Source: Antennarius striatus (Eukaryota; Chordata; Actinopteri; Lophiiformes; Antennariidae). Taken from it: a stretch of DNA of 64,000 nt. The stretch covers positions 632,697 to 696,696 of the forward strand of contig NC_090789.1 in assembly GCF_040054535.1 (NCBI RefSeq), written 5' to 3'. Position numbers and translations under genes: made by a program. Shown piece after piece: positions 1-18,100 of this stretch. Under the pieces are notes generated by a model, which was not told the origin of the DNA, did no database searches, and saw only the letters and a program-made list of their open reading frames with translations. The first letter of the stretch is position 1. Each line of letters starts with the position of its first letter.

Positions 1-1
1 C

Positions 2-34
2 CGCAAGTTCCGCGCCTACCGTAGCCAGCGGTGA
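2..34 (+). CDS. Possible C-terminal end of an upstream gene (partial)
   Basis: The first bases read as an open frame of ten basic/polar codons (RKFRAYRSQR) ending in TGA, followed within 200 bases by polyadenylation signals on the same strand. This fits the tail of a + strand gene cut by the window edge. The same bases belong to a short GC-rich direct repeat (three near copies of an AGCCAGCGGTGA-type unit between 20 and 95), so the frame may be chance. No family is recognisable from ten residues. Confidence 0.25.
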   Translation, partial: RKFRAYRSQR

Positions 35-201
35 TGGGGCGGGGCTACCGGAGCGAGCGGTGATGGGGGGGGGGCTACCGGAGCCAGCGGTGACCGGGGG
101 CGGGGGCCATGCCAAGTTTACCTCAGCAGCATTTCAGGGCGTGGCCACGCCCGCTGTGTCGTTTCCTGTTTCTCCTTCAGGACCGTCTCCTGTTACATTT
201 C

Positions 202-222
202 AATAAAGTTTTTTTTAATAAA
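202..222 (+). terminator. Polyadenylation signals of an upstream + strand transcript
   Basis: Two AATAAA hexamers lie at 202-207 and 217-222, separated by a T-run and followed by a GT-rich stretch (TGTCGTTTTCTTTGTG), the usual arrangement of a vertebrate cleavage site. They suggest that 1 to about 240 is the 3' UTR of a gene lying left of the window. Confidence 0.55.
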
Positions 223-711
223 CGTGTCGTTTTCTTTGTGCTGCGTTCACACATTTAATAATAAATGTGATAAAATACAGAAAGTGTTCCACCGTCCCAC
301 CTGATGACATCATCAGGGGGCGGGACCTGTCTGTGAGGAGGAGGAGGACTGACCTCTGACCTCTGCTGGTGAGCGGCCCATCAGAACATCCGTCCAGCGG
401 TGGCGACGCTGCAGGTGATTCGGAGGCGTCCCGTCGGTGGTCCAGCAGGGGGCAGTAGCAGCTCCTCCTGCCCCAAACAGATTTAACTCCCAGATTTCCA
501 GTGACCTGAAGCGACTCTGCTGCCAAATCCTCCTGATGTCTAAAGTCACCCCCCCCCCCCGTTAATTCCCCCTCCTGTCCTCAGCGCCGGTGTGAACCCA
601 GCTGGGGGTTCTGGTCCGTCTCCACAGCCAAGAGAAGAAAACTCTTAATCCCGTAAATCCAACGTGTTTGTTTGTGGCCTGGAGGAAAAATCCCCTCAAA
701 GCAGAGCTGGA

Positions 712-985
712 CCGGGATGGACCGGATCCACCAGGATGGACCGGATCCACCGGGATGGACCGGATGCACCGGGATGGACCAGATCCACCAGGACGGACCG
801 GACCCACCGGGACGGACCGGATCCACCGGGACGGACCGGATCCACCAGGACGGACCGGATCCACCAGGACGGACCGGATCCACCAGGACGGACCGGATCC
901 ACCGGGATGGACCGGATCCACCAGGACGGACCAGATCCACCGGGACGGACCGGATCCACCAGGATGGACCGGATCTACCATCAGA
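712..985. repeat. 19-bp minisatellite
   Basis: About 14 tandem copies of a 19-bp unit (GGACCGGATCCACCAGGAC type), differing mainly at A/G positions. Because 19 is not divisible by 3 the array is open in several frames on both strands, which produces spurious ORFs. Apart from this and the next two repeats, 226-2554 shows no coding sequence. Confidence 0.9.
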
Positions 986-1439
986 CCGGATCCACCAGCA
1001 AACACAACCTGTCATTATCATCATCATCATTGATTTCCATTTCATTCGGTGGCTAATTGGTAACACTATTCAGTATTAGTCAACACAAGTTAGCATTAGC
1101 TGCTAGTTAGCTATTCTTGGTGAGGGGGGGCGCCTGAGGTGATGCTGGCTTTACGTCTCCTGGCAGACTCTCTGCTGCCAGACGGTAAACCCAGATGAGT
1201 GGAGCCGAGGTGAGGGGTGGAGCCGAGGTGAGGGGTGGAGCCAAGGTGAGGCGTGGGGGCGGGGCCTGAGCTGTAAACACAGTTTTATTTAGCAGCACAG
1301 CTGACAGGAGGCGTGGGTCCGCCCACTGCTGCTGATTATGTAAGTTCATCAGGATGGAGGCAGAGAATAATGTTAGCTTATAGCTTCTCAGTTAGCTGCC
1401 TGTAGCTAACTGGAGTAAGCTAGCACATTTAAGTAAATG

Positions 1440-1775
1440 TGTAAGCATGTTGATACACACACTGGTATAAAACAATGGTACACACAATGGTACACACAAT
1501 GGTACACACACTGTCATAAAACAATGGTACACAAACTGGTATACGCACTGGTGCGCACGCTGATATAAAACAATGGTACACACACTGGTACACAGCCTGG
1601 TATACACACTGGTACACAGTCTGGTATACACACTGGTATAAAACAATGGTACACACACTGATATACTGTACACACTGGTACACACGCTGGTCTAAAATAA
1701 TGGTGCACACACTGGTACACACACTAGTATAAAGCAAGGGTACACACACTGTTACACGCACTGGTACATGTTGAT
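1440..1775. repeat. Degenerate CA-rich minisatellite
   Basis: Irregular tandem copies of a roughly 14-15 bp unit of the type ACACACTGGTATAAA / ACAATGGTACAC, probably grown from a CA microsatellite. Confidence 0.75.
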
Positions 1776-1899
1776 GCTGTGGCCCCACCCACACAGGCTG
1801 TCTGGGCGGGGCCAGGAGGGTGATTTGTTGGGCTGCTCACAGGCGGAGCATCACTCCTCGTCCTGAACTCGTCTGGTCACACAGGTAGGAGACAAAACG

Positions 1900-2000
<101 letters not shown>

Positions 2001-2554
2001 CCTGTTTTTTGTGGGGTTTGTTCTTTATTTTCATTGGATGACGTCACCTTGAAAACGAGCATCACTGAAGTTCACTTAGAATGACTTCCTGTTTAAAGAC
2101 GAAGGACTCTGATTGGTCGGGTGTGTTTGTTTGTTGTTGTGTTGAGCTGGCGTCTCCATGGAGACCAGTGATGGTGAATAGCGCCCCCCCCCCACCCACA
2201 GGAGCAGGACTAGAACCATCTGGACTCCTGTAGTTCTTTGGGTCCCAACACCAAGGGACTGGGGGCGTTTGAATAATTAATGAACCACTGTGGGGGGTGG
2301 GGGGTTACAAACAAACAAACAAAGCAGACCTGGACAGCTAAGCCCCCAGCCTTGAACTGGGCTGAACCCGCCGTCACACCTCCAGCTGGTATTAGCCGCG
2401 GCTGATTGGCTTACTGAGATTACCCAGAGGCCTTTGCTCTTTTGACAGCATCTGCTTCTCTGGGCTGAAGCGTGGGCCAGGACCAGGATCAGGATCCAGA
2501 GGGATACGCAGCTCTCAATCAAGAACCTCCAGCACCCCCCCAGCAGCAGCAGCC

Positions 2555-5024
<2,470 letters not shown>

Positions 5025-5176
5025 GAGGCCCCGCCCCCACAGACTCCGCCTCCATCCGCCGACCCCCCCACAGGTGTGGGCGTTGACCTGTCACACCTCC
5101 AGGGTCTCTGTAATGTTCAGTCTGTAGCTAACAGGTTAGCCGCTACGACGCGTGTTTTTTTATCTGACTAGTGATC

Positions 5177-5182
5177 AATAAA
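5177..5182 (+). terminator. Polyadenylation signal of the recoverin gene
   Basis: AATAAA lies 153 bases after the stop codon. A second AATAAA at 5590-5595, beyond a CT/GG-rich low-complexity stretch (5395-5545), could serve a longer 3' UTR. Confidence 0.7.
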
Positions 5183-5701
5183 CGCCAGGGGGGGAGGGGC
5201 TAAAGCTACTGATGATGTGTTAGCAGCTGGGTCACGATGGGTTCTGGTGTCATGTGACCTCCTGTAGGTTCTGTTCATGTTTGTTTCTATGGATCCTGCT
5301 GGTCTCTAGGGGACCGGACCCTGTTGTCACTTCCAGCTCACTTCCTGTTGTGGCCCCACCCCCAGGGACCCGGCTCAGACCTGGTTCCAGGTCTGGACCG
5401 GGTCTAGGTTCAGGTCCTGGTCTGAGTCCCGGTCCAGATTCAGATTCTGGTCCTGGTTGGGGTCTAGATCTGGGTACAGCTCTAGATCTTGGTTCAGGTC
5501 TAGATTCACTTCCAGATCCAGATCCAGATCCTGGTCCAGACCTGACAGTAGGTTTGATCTTGTGTTGGTCTGATCAGAACGGATCCATCAATAAACCCTG
5601 AGCCGTCAGAACCGCTCCTGTCTGTGTGTCACCCGAAACCAGGGTCAAAGGTCATCCCTCCGGGAATGATGTCATCACTGCGACCAGTAGTGATGACATC
5701 A

Positions 5702-6016
5702 TCAGAACAGGGAGGGAGGAAGGAGGGAGGGAAACAAGGGAGGAGGGAAGGAAAGAAATGAGGAAGGAGGGAAACAAGGAAGGAAACTAAAGAAGGAAGG
5801 AAACAGAAATAAGGAAACAGGAAGGAAAGAAGGAAGCATGGAAGGAGGAAAAGAGGAAGGTGAGAAGGAAGGGAAACAAGGAAGCAAATAGGAAAGGGAG
5901 GAGGGAAAGGAGAAAAGAAGGAAACAGGAAGGAAAGGAGGGAAACAAAATGGGAAACAAGGAAGTAAACAAAGGAAGGAAGTAAACAAAGGAAGGAGGGA
6001 AACAAGGGAGGAGTCT
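5702..6016. repeat. Polypurine GGAAGGAGGGAAAC-type tract
   Basis: About 300 bases of almost pure A/G on the + strand, built of shuffled GGAAGG, GGAGGGAAAC and AAGGAAA words. Polypurine mirror-rich tracts of this kind can form triplex (H-DNA). All ORFs across it are S/F/P-rich artefacts. Confidence 0.85.
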
Positions 6017-6275
6017 CTGTGTTTACATATTAAAATGTTTTGTGATAGCTCCGCCTCCTTCACCCATGTGTTACCAAAACAAACAAACAAACAAACAACA
6101 CACTGACCTGAGGCCTGTACCATGAAGCTGGATTACAGCTTAGATAACTTCAGGCTTAACCCTGGCTTTTCGGTACCATAGAGGTGGCTGACTTTCTATC
6201 GGGCTACGTTGTCGTGGTAACCTATGCTGAACACCTAACCTGCTCCGGAGCAGGATAAGTTCAGGATAAGATCAG

Positions 6276-6666
6276 CAGGTATAACAGCCCCACCTACTGA
6301 CCAATCAGAGCTCAGCAGGTATAACAGCCCCACCTACTGACCAATCAGAGCTCAGCAGGTATAACAGCCCCACCTACTGACCAATCAGAGCTCAGCAGGT
6401 ATAACAGCCCCACCTACTGACCAATCAGAGCTCAGCAGGTATAACAGCCCCACCTACTGACCAATCAGAGCTCAGCAGGTATAACAGCCCCACCTACTGA
6501 CCAATCAGAGCTCAGCAGGTAGAACAGCCCCACCTACTGACCAATCAGAGCTCAGCAGGTAGAACAGCCCCACCTACTGACCAATCAGAGCTCAGCAGGT
6601 ATAACAGCCCCACCTACTGACCAATCAGAGCTCAGCAGGTATAACAGCCCCACCTACTGACCAATC
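6276..6666. repeat. 40-bp tandem array inside the Harbinger-like element
   Basis: About ten nearly identical 40-bp units (each contains ATAACAGCCCCACCTACTGA and CCAATCAGAGCTCAGCAGGT). The only common difference is TATAAC versus TAGAAC, so expansion is recent. Each unit contains CCAATC, a CCAAT-box word. Confidence 0.92.
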
Positions 6667-7193
6667 GGTTCTCCTGAAAACGGGCCGTCCGTTCCCTGAG
6701 AACCCGGTGGATCTCGGGTCACAGCTTGTGTGCAGAGCGCTCAGGCAGAGAGAATATTTAGGGATGGCTGTAATCCGGTGGGATTGGCTGAACAATGACT
6801 GTAGAAAGGTAGAGGTTTTGGGGGGAGGGGTTACATTACATCTGTCAGCTGCTGGAGCCTCACATCAGGAATGGAACGCACCCCAACCACGCGCTGACAG
6901 CCCCCCACAGTGTGCATTGACCTGAGGGTCTTTGAGACAGTTAATATATTTCTGAGTGATGTTGGTCATTATTATGATGTCCTGAAATCCCTCGTTGGAC
7001 GGGTTACAAGAAAGACACAGATAGAATGTCATTGATCAATGATTTGTTTCAGTAAATCATGGATTGATTGATTGATTGATCGGTACTTTAATGTATTGTG
7101 TTGGCGATGCTGAAAACCTGTGAAGAACACAGTACGTAGAGCTGTTCATAAGGTCACGGGGCTACGATCACATGTCATAACCAAACATGTGGT

Positions 7194-7505
7194 TCACACA
7201 CACATGTATGAACACACACATGTTACTGTAGTCAGATACACAAGTGCATCATAGTGGGGCAGTAATATTATAATGGCACTAACTTCCTCATTGACGCAGT
7301 CGGCCATGTTTTCCCAGAGATCCTTGCTCCGTTTGGCAGCTGCAGCTGTGTTGCTGTTTACCTGGATTATTGATTTGTATTGATCGTATTTATTAATTAT
7401 TATTGTTCGCTCCTCCGTTGTGAAATATGCGTCTCGGGCCGGTTTGTTGCATGTTTGTGATTGGTCGCATGCAGCAAACTCCGCCCTTTTTATGTGAGCG
7501 CGCAC
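7194..7505 (-). pseudogene. Myb/SANT-like domain ORF of a Harbinger element
   Basis: A 103-residue frame includes YFTTEERTIIINKYDQYKSI and NTAAAAKRSKDLWENMADCV. These are the three-helix Myb/SANT-like motif (spaced aromatic residues, then the NTAAAAK...W...A..VN signature) of Harbinger-associated Myb proteins in fish. The domain sits about residues 27-75. The downstream part is not recognisable and the frame stops early, so this is read as a remnant lacking the rest of the protein. Confidence 0.6.
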
Positions 7506-7974
7506 AGATCTAAAGTGGACAAGTCTGGATTGAATTAGTGAGTTGATAGCCGGCTTTATGGTACCGAAAATCTGGAGGGTGGATGTCTGGGTAAGTGAAG
7601 CCAGATAAGGAAGAGGAAGCCTGACTAGGTTAATCCAGCTTTATGGGACGGGACTCTGGTGACCGTTGACAGGTGAGTGGAGGCTCCTCCTCCTCAGGTG
7701 AGAGGGGCGTCGGCCTCAGATGGTTAATCTGGCGGTTTGTCTGGATTACCAGCGATAGCATTAAACCCACCTCAGGCTTAACCCCCAGATAACCGCCGGA
7801 TTATCAGAACAGAACCTCCAGACTTTAATCATCTCATCCTGAAGTTAAGCTCCTCCCACCACCAGATGTTCCACACCTGGGCGGAGCTGGCGGGGAAGGG
7901 GAGGGGCTTTCAGAGGGTGTGGGGGGGTTAATAAAGGCTCCAGCTTCACCAGTTGGTTTGTGTTCATATGAAGA

Positions 7975-7980
7975 TTTATT
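7975..7980 (-). terminator. Polyadenylation signal, gsg1l2-like gene
   Basis: TTTATT on the + strand (AATAAA on the - strand) lies about 860 bases beyond the stop codon of the gsg1l2-like gene. It would give a 3' UTR containing the 24-bp C-rich minisatellite. It is the first plausible signal on that strand. Confidence 0.4.
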
Positions 7981-8160
7981 TGAAACACAAGTCAAACCCC
8001 CGCAGCCAATCAGCTCCTAGGAGAGCCTCCCCCTCAGCCAATCACAGGGCACCACACAGAAAACAGACAAATCAAATCACAAGAAAATACTTTAAAGATC
8101 TAAAATCGCAAGAATTCGAATCTGCTGATGTCCAACAGCTGCTGAGGTCCCTGAACGCAT

Positions 8161-8830
8161 CACAGTGAACCCCCCCTGAACGCATCACAGTGACCCCCCC
8201 CTGAACGCATCACAGTGACCCCCCCCTGAACGCATCACAGTGACCCCCCCCTGAACGTATCACAGTGACCCCCCCCGAACGCATCACAGTGACCCCCCCC
8301 TGAACGCATCACAGTGACCCCCCCCGAACGTAACACAGTGACCCCCCCCGAACGCATCACAGTGACCCCCCCCCCTGAAAGCATCACAGTGACCCCCCCT
8401 GAACGCATCACAGTGACCCCCCCCTGAACGTAACACAGTGACCCCCTCCCGAACGCATCACAGTCACCCCCCCCCCCCCCCTGAAAGCATCACAGTGAAC
8501 CCCCCCTGAACGCATCACAGTGAACCCCCCCCTGAACGCATCACAGTGAACCCCCCCCTGAACGTATCACAGTGAACCCCCCCCTGAACGCATCACAGTG
8601 AACCCCCCCCTGACCGCATCACAGTGAACCCCCCCTGAACGCATCACAGTGAACCCCCCCCTGAACGTATCACAGTGACCCCCCCCTGAACGTATCACAG
8701 TGAACCCCCCGAACGTAACACAGTGACCCCCCCGAGCACATCACAGTGACCCCCTCCTGAATGCACCACAGTGATCTGCCCCCCCGAACGCATCACCCTG
8801 ATCTGCCCCCCCCAAACGCATCACAGTGAC
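8161..8830. repeat. C-rich 23-25 bp minisatellite in the gsg1l2-like 3' UTR
   Basis: About 27 copies of CCCCCCTGAACGCATCACAGTGAC with variable C-run length (6-14 C). The array reaches to within a few bases of the stop codon at 8837. On the sense strand it is G-run rich (GGGGGGTCACTGTG...), so the RNA could form G-quadruplexes. Confidence 0.92.
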
Positions 8831-8836
8831 CCCCCC

Positions 8837-12383
<3,547 letters not shown>

Positions 12384-13625
12384 GGCGGCGTCTGGACGGG
12401 AACCCGCCGGACGAATCAGATCAGGACACCGTCCGGCCGCCGGCCAATCAGGAGGATCCGAGGAGCCGGGGGAGGAGTCCAGAGGGGCGTCCGGTGAGGT
12501 GGGCGGGGCTGAGACGTATTCATGAAGGAGGAGACGGAGGGATTAGGGGGGCTGGCGAAGTAGAACAGAGGTCAGAGTTCGAGTGCAGGGGGCGGGGTTT
12601 GAGGGAGGGGCGGAGTCAAGGAGCGGTGGTTTAATCGCTCTCAGCGAGGAGGAGACAGATGTGCAGGAGGAACTCAGCCCCGCCTTCTTCCTGATGTCAC
12701 GGGCGCGGCCAGAGGCGTGGCAAGTCTCCTGTCTGAGGTGAGGCTCCGCCCCTCTTCCATCGCCACTCGCCGCGTTCCGGTCCGGTTGGCCGCGCCCAAA
12801 TACGCCGATCACGACGACCACCTGGAGAGGCAACACACACACTAGTCACTAACACACACACTACTAGTGACACACTGATCGCTTCGCTGTACGAACCTGG
12901 ACTCTGTCGGATGTATCAGTGAAGCCCCGCCTCTCCGCTGATGCGTTTGCTCACGTTTGGGAATCCTGTCGTTGTTGTGAACACCTGAAGGAGGCGGAGT
13001 CTGGGTTAATCAAACAGATGACATCATCACACACGTAGAGCAGATGAAGGATCACATGACTACTCACGTCCTAAAGGCGGCGTTTACCCATTATCCCTCG
13101 CTTCCTCCTCGTCCTCGGATCAGATGGAATCTTCCCTGGGGGGCGTCTGATCGGATAACTCCGCCGCCGTTCAGGAGCAGCTGGATGAACTGAACGCCGT
13201 CGACGAGCGCTCCCCTCACCGGGTTGGGGATGCGCCGCCTCCTTTGGCCCCGCCCCCGACGGGGACTCCTTCACCTCTCCTCCTCATCGTCGCCCCCGCC
13301 CAGATTCCCTCCTAATCCCCCCCCGTCCATCTGCTGCGTTCCGGCACTATACGGTTCCTGATCACCATCATCTCTCCTCCGCTGTGGATGTGACCCATGA
13401 CCTCTGACCTCACACTGATTACTTTGACAGGATGTATAGATCAGATTAGAGGCGTGAGGCTTGTTTACGGTCCGGCAACTAAACCCCGCCCTCCTCAACA
13501 GCTGGACGCCATCCTGATCCCACGGCTGGTGATCCGTCACGCCAAGCATACGTGTTTCCTGTTTACATCTTGTTTATATATTAATTACATCCTGTTGACA
13601 CCTGAATCTTGATTTGAATGCTTGA
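12384..13625. other. Upstream flank of the gsg1l2-like gene; no gene seen
   Basis: GC-rich sequence just upstream of the gsg1l2-like start (12384-12800) may hold its promoter. The several open frames here lack family similarity or splice logic. CA-type words occur at 12830-12870. Nothing else is recognised. Confidence 0.5.
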
Positions 13626-13629
13626 TTGT

Positions 13630-14165
13630 GGACACTGACACCTGTGTCCCAGAGATGTCTGACTGTGGACACTGACACCTGTGTCTGAGACACGTTTGAC
13701 AGTGAACACTGACACCTGTGTCCCAGAGACACGTTTGACCGTGGACACTGACACCTGTGTCCCAGAGACACGTTTGACCGTGGACACTGACACCTGTGTC
13801 TGAGACACGTTTGACAGTGAACACTGACACCTGTGTCCCAGAGACACGTTTGACTGTGGACACTGACACCTGTGTCCCAGAGACACGTTTGACTGTGGAC
13901 ACTGACACCTGTGTCTCAGAGACACGTTTGACTGGACACTAACACCCGTGTCTGAGACATGTTTGGCTGTGGACACTGACACCTGTGTCAGAGACACGTT
14001 TGACTGTGGACACTGACACCTGTGTCTCAGAGACACGTTTGACTGTGGACACTGACACCTGTGTCCCAGAGACACGTTTGACTGTGGACACTGACACCTG
14101 TGTCTCAGAGACACGTTTGACTGTGGACACTGACACCTGTGTCTCAGAGACACGTTTGACTGTTC
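13630..14165. repeat. 39-bp minisatellite
   Basis: About 14 copies of a unit containing GTGGACACTGACACCTGTGT and CAGAGACACGTTTGAC. Because 39 is divisible by 3 the array gives long repetitive frames on both strands. A lone copy of the same unit lies at 26330-26366. Confidence 0.95.
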
Positions 14166-14291
14166 TGGACACAGATGTTCTAACGTCTGACTCTGGATCA
14201 ACTTCCTGCTTTCATTGTTTGTCTCCCCCTGGTGGTGACAGAAGGACCCTGCAACAAGGACGGGTTGGTTTTGCGGCCGGGGCGACACAGA

Positions 14292-14345
14292 ACCAGGAGA
14301 ACCGGGAGAACCAGGAGAACCAGGAGAACCAGGAGAACCAGGAGG
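14292..14345. repeat. 9-bp GAACCAGGA repeat
   Basis: Six copies of a 9-bp unit of the type AACCAGGAG, downstream of the epsin stop codon and possibly in its 3' UTR. A - strand AATAAA lies at 14358-14363. Confidence 0.8.
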
Positions 14346-14617
14346 CGTTTCTGTCGTTTTATTTCTCCGCTGGACGTTACAACACAACACGACCTCAGGT
14401 TACACACAATGAACTCTGGGTAGCAGCATTCGTCAACAACCAGCTCCTCGGTCAGGTCTCTATGGTTACTGACCTGAATCAACAGCCAATCACCTGCTGA
14501 ACCAGTCTGATGATGTCACTGCCACATCAATAAATAACCAATAAATAGATCAATAAATATTCATGAGTAGATCTGATGTACAGAATAGTTCAAGACTTGT
14601 CTGTGACGACTATTTAC

Positions 14618-14619
<2 letters not shown>

Positions 14620-14668
<49 letters not shown>
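14620..14668. repeat. (CA)n microsatellite
   Basis: About 24 CA units. The flanks 14170-15116 hold no coding sequence that can be supported. Confidence 0.95.
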
Positions 14669-14670
<2 letters not shown>

Positions 14671-15116
14671 GGACCAGCTGATCCAATAGAATGTCAATGA
14701 TATATATCTATAATGTTTTTCTTTTACATTTTGAGGTGGGGGGTGGAGGGGGCTGAGCCTATCTACAGAGGAGCGCCGTTCACCAGAACAGAACCGCTGT
14801 AACTGGACCTCCTGCCGACTGGAGTGTTATGTATATTTCATAACGTCTCATAATGAGATCATAAAAGCAGGTCAAAGCGTTAGCGCCGTGTTGCTAACGG
14901 TTAGCATGTTCATGCTAGCTATTATCGCATGCTAATCAGGACTGAAACCCTTTGGTTTGAGTCTCATGTCTTTAACAGCTGAAACACGGTTTGATACTGT
15001 TGTCGGACGGCAGAAGTTACCATGGATACCCCCCCCCCCCCCCAGGAATGAAGGTACCTGAAGCAGTTTCCTGGTTGGGGGGGGGTCTGTTTACCTGACA
15101 GGAGCACCTCAGATGT

Positions 15117-18100
15117 TCAGAACAGGACCGGATTGTTCCCGTTCCCCGTCTGATCGGACCCCAGGAAGAGGTGCGGCTGGAAGGGAGCTCCGCCCCCAGC
15201 CTGTGAAGGGCGGGGTCCTGTTCCTGGTTGACAACCCCCACCAAAGAACCCAGATGGACCCGTTGCTGTTCCCACTGGGAGGGGGTCTACAGAAGGATTT
15301 CCCATCAGGGATGCTGACTTCACCGTCCCGGTCCCTCCACAGGGGGGGTACGAGCCTAACCCCCCGTGTGGACCCCCTCCCAGGGGAACAATTCCAGCTC
15401 CGGACCACATGAGGGGCAACTGAGTCATGTTTAAACCAGGATGGGACGGCAGCCGAAACAGGGGGGGTCTGCCGGAAAGGTGAGCTGCACCAAAGGGAGG
15501 AGCAAGGGCGGAGCCCTGATGGTCACAAGGCGGAGCTGACATGACAGGAGGGGGCGGGGCTGTGGAGGTGCCTGGGAAATCAGAAGGAAGAGGAGGAGGA
15601 TGGGGAGGAGGTGGGGGGGTGCAGTTCAAAGTGTTCCAGCAGAGCAGAGGGAGGGGGGGTCATCAACACAACATCGACACGCAACAGCAACACGACACAC
15701 GGAACCACAGAACCCGACTGATTAATGGTGTCTAAAGACGCCCCCCCCGCCCCACCCCCACCCCATCGGAACGGTCTTTTAGGGTGGTGCGTCCGTTTGG
15801 ATCAAGCGCTCAGAAGAACTCCACACGAAGCCCCCCAGGGTGAAGCTCCGCCTCCGTCCTTACCAGCGCCTCGAGTCGGGGTGTAGACCGGGTCCACAGG
15901 GGGGCGCCGTTTGGGTTCAGAAGAAAACAGATCGTCCATGTCCACAAGCCCCGCCCCCGCCGGGCCCAGAAAGGAAGCAGTCTTTGAGCGGGTTTCCTGG
16001 TCCTGAACGGGTCGCCGTCCTGAAATCAAATAAAGGAGCGGTTCTGCTCTAAAAGGGGTTCGGTTCTGGGTCCGGGTTCGGGTCCGGGTTCAGGAGGAGA
16101 GAGAGCAGAGCGGAAGAGAGGTGTCAGTAATCTCGGTTGCTAGGCAACAGATGGTTGATGGGAAGATGGTGGCGAGATGGAGGACAGACAGTGATGTCGT
16201 TAGAACGGAGAGGACAGAACACAAGACGTGAACGGTGGGCGGGGCCAAACTGGGAAAGAGGGCATACCTGTTTCACTGGGGGTGTGGCTTGGGGCGCCCC
16301 AGGGATCTTCTTTTTTAGACGCCCCGTCTCCAAACGGGTCACCAGACGGCGGGTGCGAGGGCGAAGCGGGTGACCCCCACGCATCACTTGTGCTAACAGG
16401 AGCCGCGGCTAAGAATGGGAGCACAAGACGACGGCCAATCAGGATGCAGATAGAACCAGCAGACCAATCAGAACTCACACAAACTATCCACAGTCACTGT
16501 TGGGTAAGGGCCGTACCTGTTGCCCCCCAGGGGTCGTTGTCCGGTTTGGAGGAATCTCCAAAAGGGTCAGAATTGTCAAGGGTTGAGGAGGCACTTGCTC
16601 CGCCCCCCCAAGGATCCGCCCCGGCAGCAGGCGGAGAGCTAGCAGGTGGCACCCAGGCATCTGCACCGCCGTGGGGTGGGGTCAATGGGGGGGCACTGAA
16701 GGGATCTGAGGTGACATGTTTAGGTGAACAAGGTGGTCCCTCAAAAGGGTCGTCATTTGGGGGTGTTTGGGTAAGAAACGGGTCTTCTGTTGGTGGTGGA
16801 GAACTGACAGGGTTGTCTGTGGGGGCATTAAGGGGGTCATCTTTGGGGGCATTAAAGGGGTCTTCTTTGGGGGCAGTAAATGGGTCGTCTTTGGGGGAAT
16901 TGAAAGGGTCATCTTTCGGGGCATTAAAGGGGTCGTCTTTTGGGGCATTAAAGGGGTCGTCTTTTGGGGCATTAAAGGGGTCATCTTTCGGGGCATTAAA
17001 GGGGTCGTCTTTCGGGGCATTAAAGGGGTCGTCTGTGGGGGCATTAAATGGGTCGTCTTTAGGGGCATTAAATGGGTCGTCTTTGGGGGCATTAAATGGG
17101 TCGTCTTTGGGGGCATTAAATGGGTCGTCTTTGGGGGCATTAAATGGGTCGTCTTTCGAGGCATTAAAGGGGTAATCTTTCGGGGCATTAAAGGGGTCGT
17201 CTTTCGGGGCATTAAATGGGTCGTCTTTTGGGGCATTAAATGGGTCGTCTTTGGGGGAATTAAATGGGTCGTCTTTATGGGCATTAAATGGGTCGTCTTT
17301 GGGGGCATTAAATGGGTCATCTTTCGGGGCATTAAATGGGTCGTCTTTCGGGGCATTAAATGGGTCGTCTTTCGGGGCATTGAATGGGTCGTCTTTGGGG
17401 GCATTAAATGGGTCGTCTTTCGGGGCATTAAATGGGTCGTCTTTCGGGGCATTGAAGGGGTCGTCTTTGGGGGCATTAAATGGGTCGTCTTTCGGGGCAT
17501 TAAATGGGTCTTTTTTCGGGGCATTGAAGGGGTCATCTTTGGGGGTATTAAAGCGGTCGGGTTTATCTTCTGAGGCTTTGAAAGGGTCTGGGTTCTTAAC
17601 AAACGGGTCTTCTTCAGACTTAGTTGGAGCCCCCCAAGCATCGCTGCTGGCTGCTGCATCTTTGGGGCCTCCCACTGCTTCTGGCTCCGCCTCCTGGCTC
17701 TCTGTGTTTGCTCCGCTCCCCCAAATCGCCTCCTTCACGGTGGTTTCTTTACCAGCATCCTCCCATTTCAGCTCGTCCTCGCTCATCCCGGCCTGGAACA
17801 TTAAAACGTACCATTAGTAGGGTGGGGGAGGGGCACCAAACCCAAAACATCGGATCCAGCTCATTTTTGTTGACAATAACGACTTATGAACATTTCAACT
17901 TACGAACATTTCAACTTTCAAACAATTCAACTTAGAAACATTTCAACTTACGAACAATTCAACTTGCAAACATTTCAACTTTCAAACAATTCAACTTACA
18001 AACATTTCAACTTACGAACAATTCAACTTACGAACATTTCAACTTTCAAACAATTCAACTTAGAAACATTTCAACTTACGAACAATTCAACTTGCAAACA

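Larger units (their letters stand above)
6112..7654. mobile_element. Harbinger/PIF-like DNA transposon, defective
   Basis: Imperfect terminal inverted repeats: the left end CCTGTACCATGAAGCTGGAT pairs with the right end, whose reverse complement reads CCCGTCCCATAAAGCTGGAT; the shared core is AAGCTGGATTA. Inside are a 40-bp tandem array (6276-6666) and a Myb/SANT-like ORF on the - strand (7194-7505), the DNA-binding partner usually carried by Harbinger elements. No DDE transposase is visible, so the copy must be non-autonomous. A clear target-site duplication could not be fixed by eye. A GA/CT-poor remnant with related words (GGATTACC, AGGCTTAACCC) continues to about 7815. Confidence 0.7.

Noticed and set aside
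5254-5601. 115-codon frame after the recoverin gene with a hydrophobic start
   Set aside because: It lies in the likely 3' UTR, and most of it is a GGTCTAGGTTCAGGTCCTGG-type low-complexity repeat.
8161-8830. Regular array with similar spacing, CRISPR-like at first glance
   Set aside because: There are no unique spacers; units are contiguous and differ only in C-run length. It is a vertebrate minisatellite. The same applies to all other arrays here.
13581-14390. 269-codon - strand frame with repeated QSNVSLRHRCQCP units
   Set aside because: It is the 39-bp minisatellite read in frame. Parallel repetitive frames exist on the other strand, and there is no family similarity, domain or splice logic.
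16228-17573. Long + strand frames (GALKGSSF and GIKWVVF repeats) opposite the epsin exon
   Set aside because: They are antisense shadows of the in-frame 24-bp epsin repeat, which keeps all frames open. The - strand frame continues into flanking epsin exons and carries DPF motifs.
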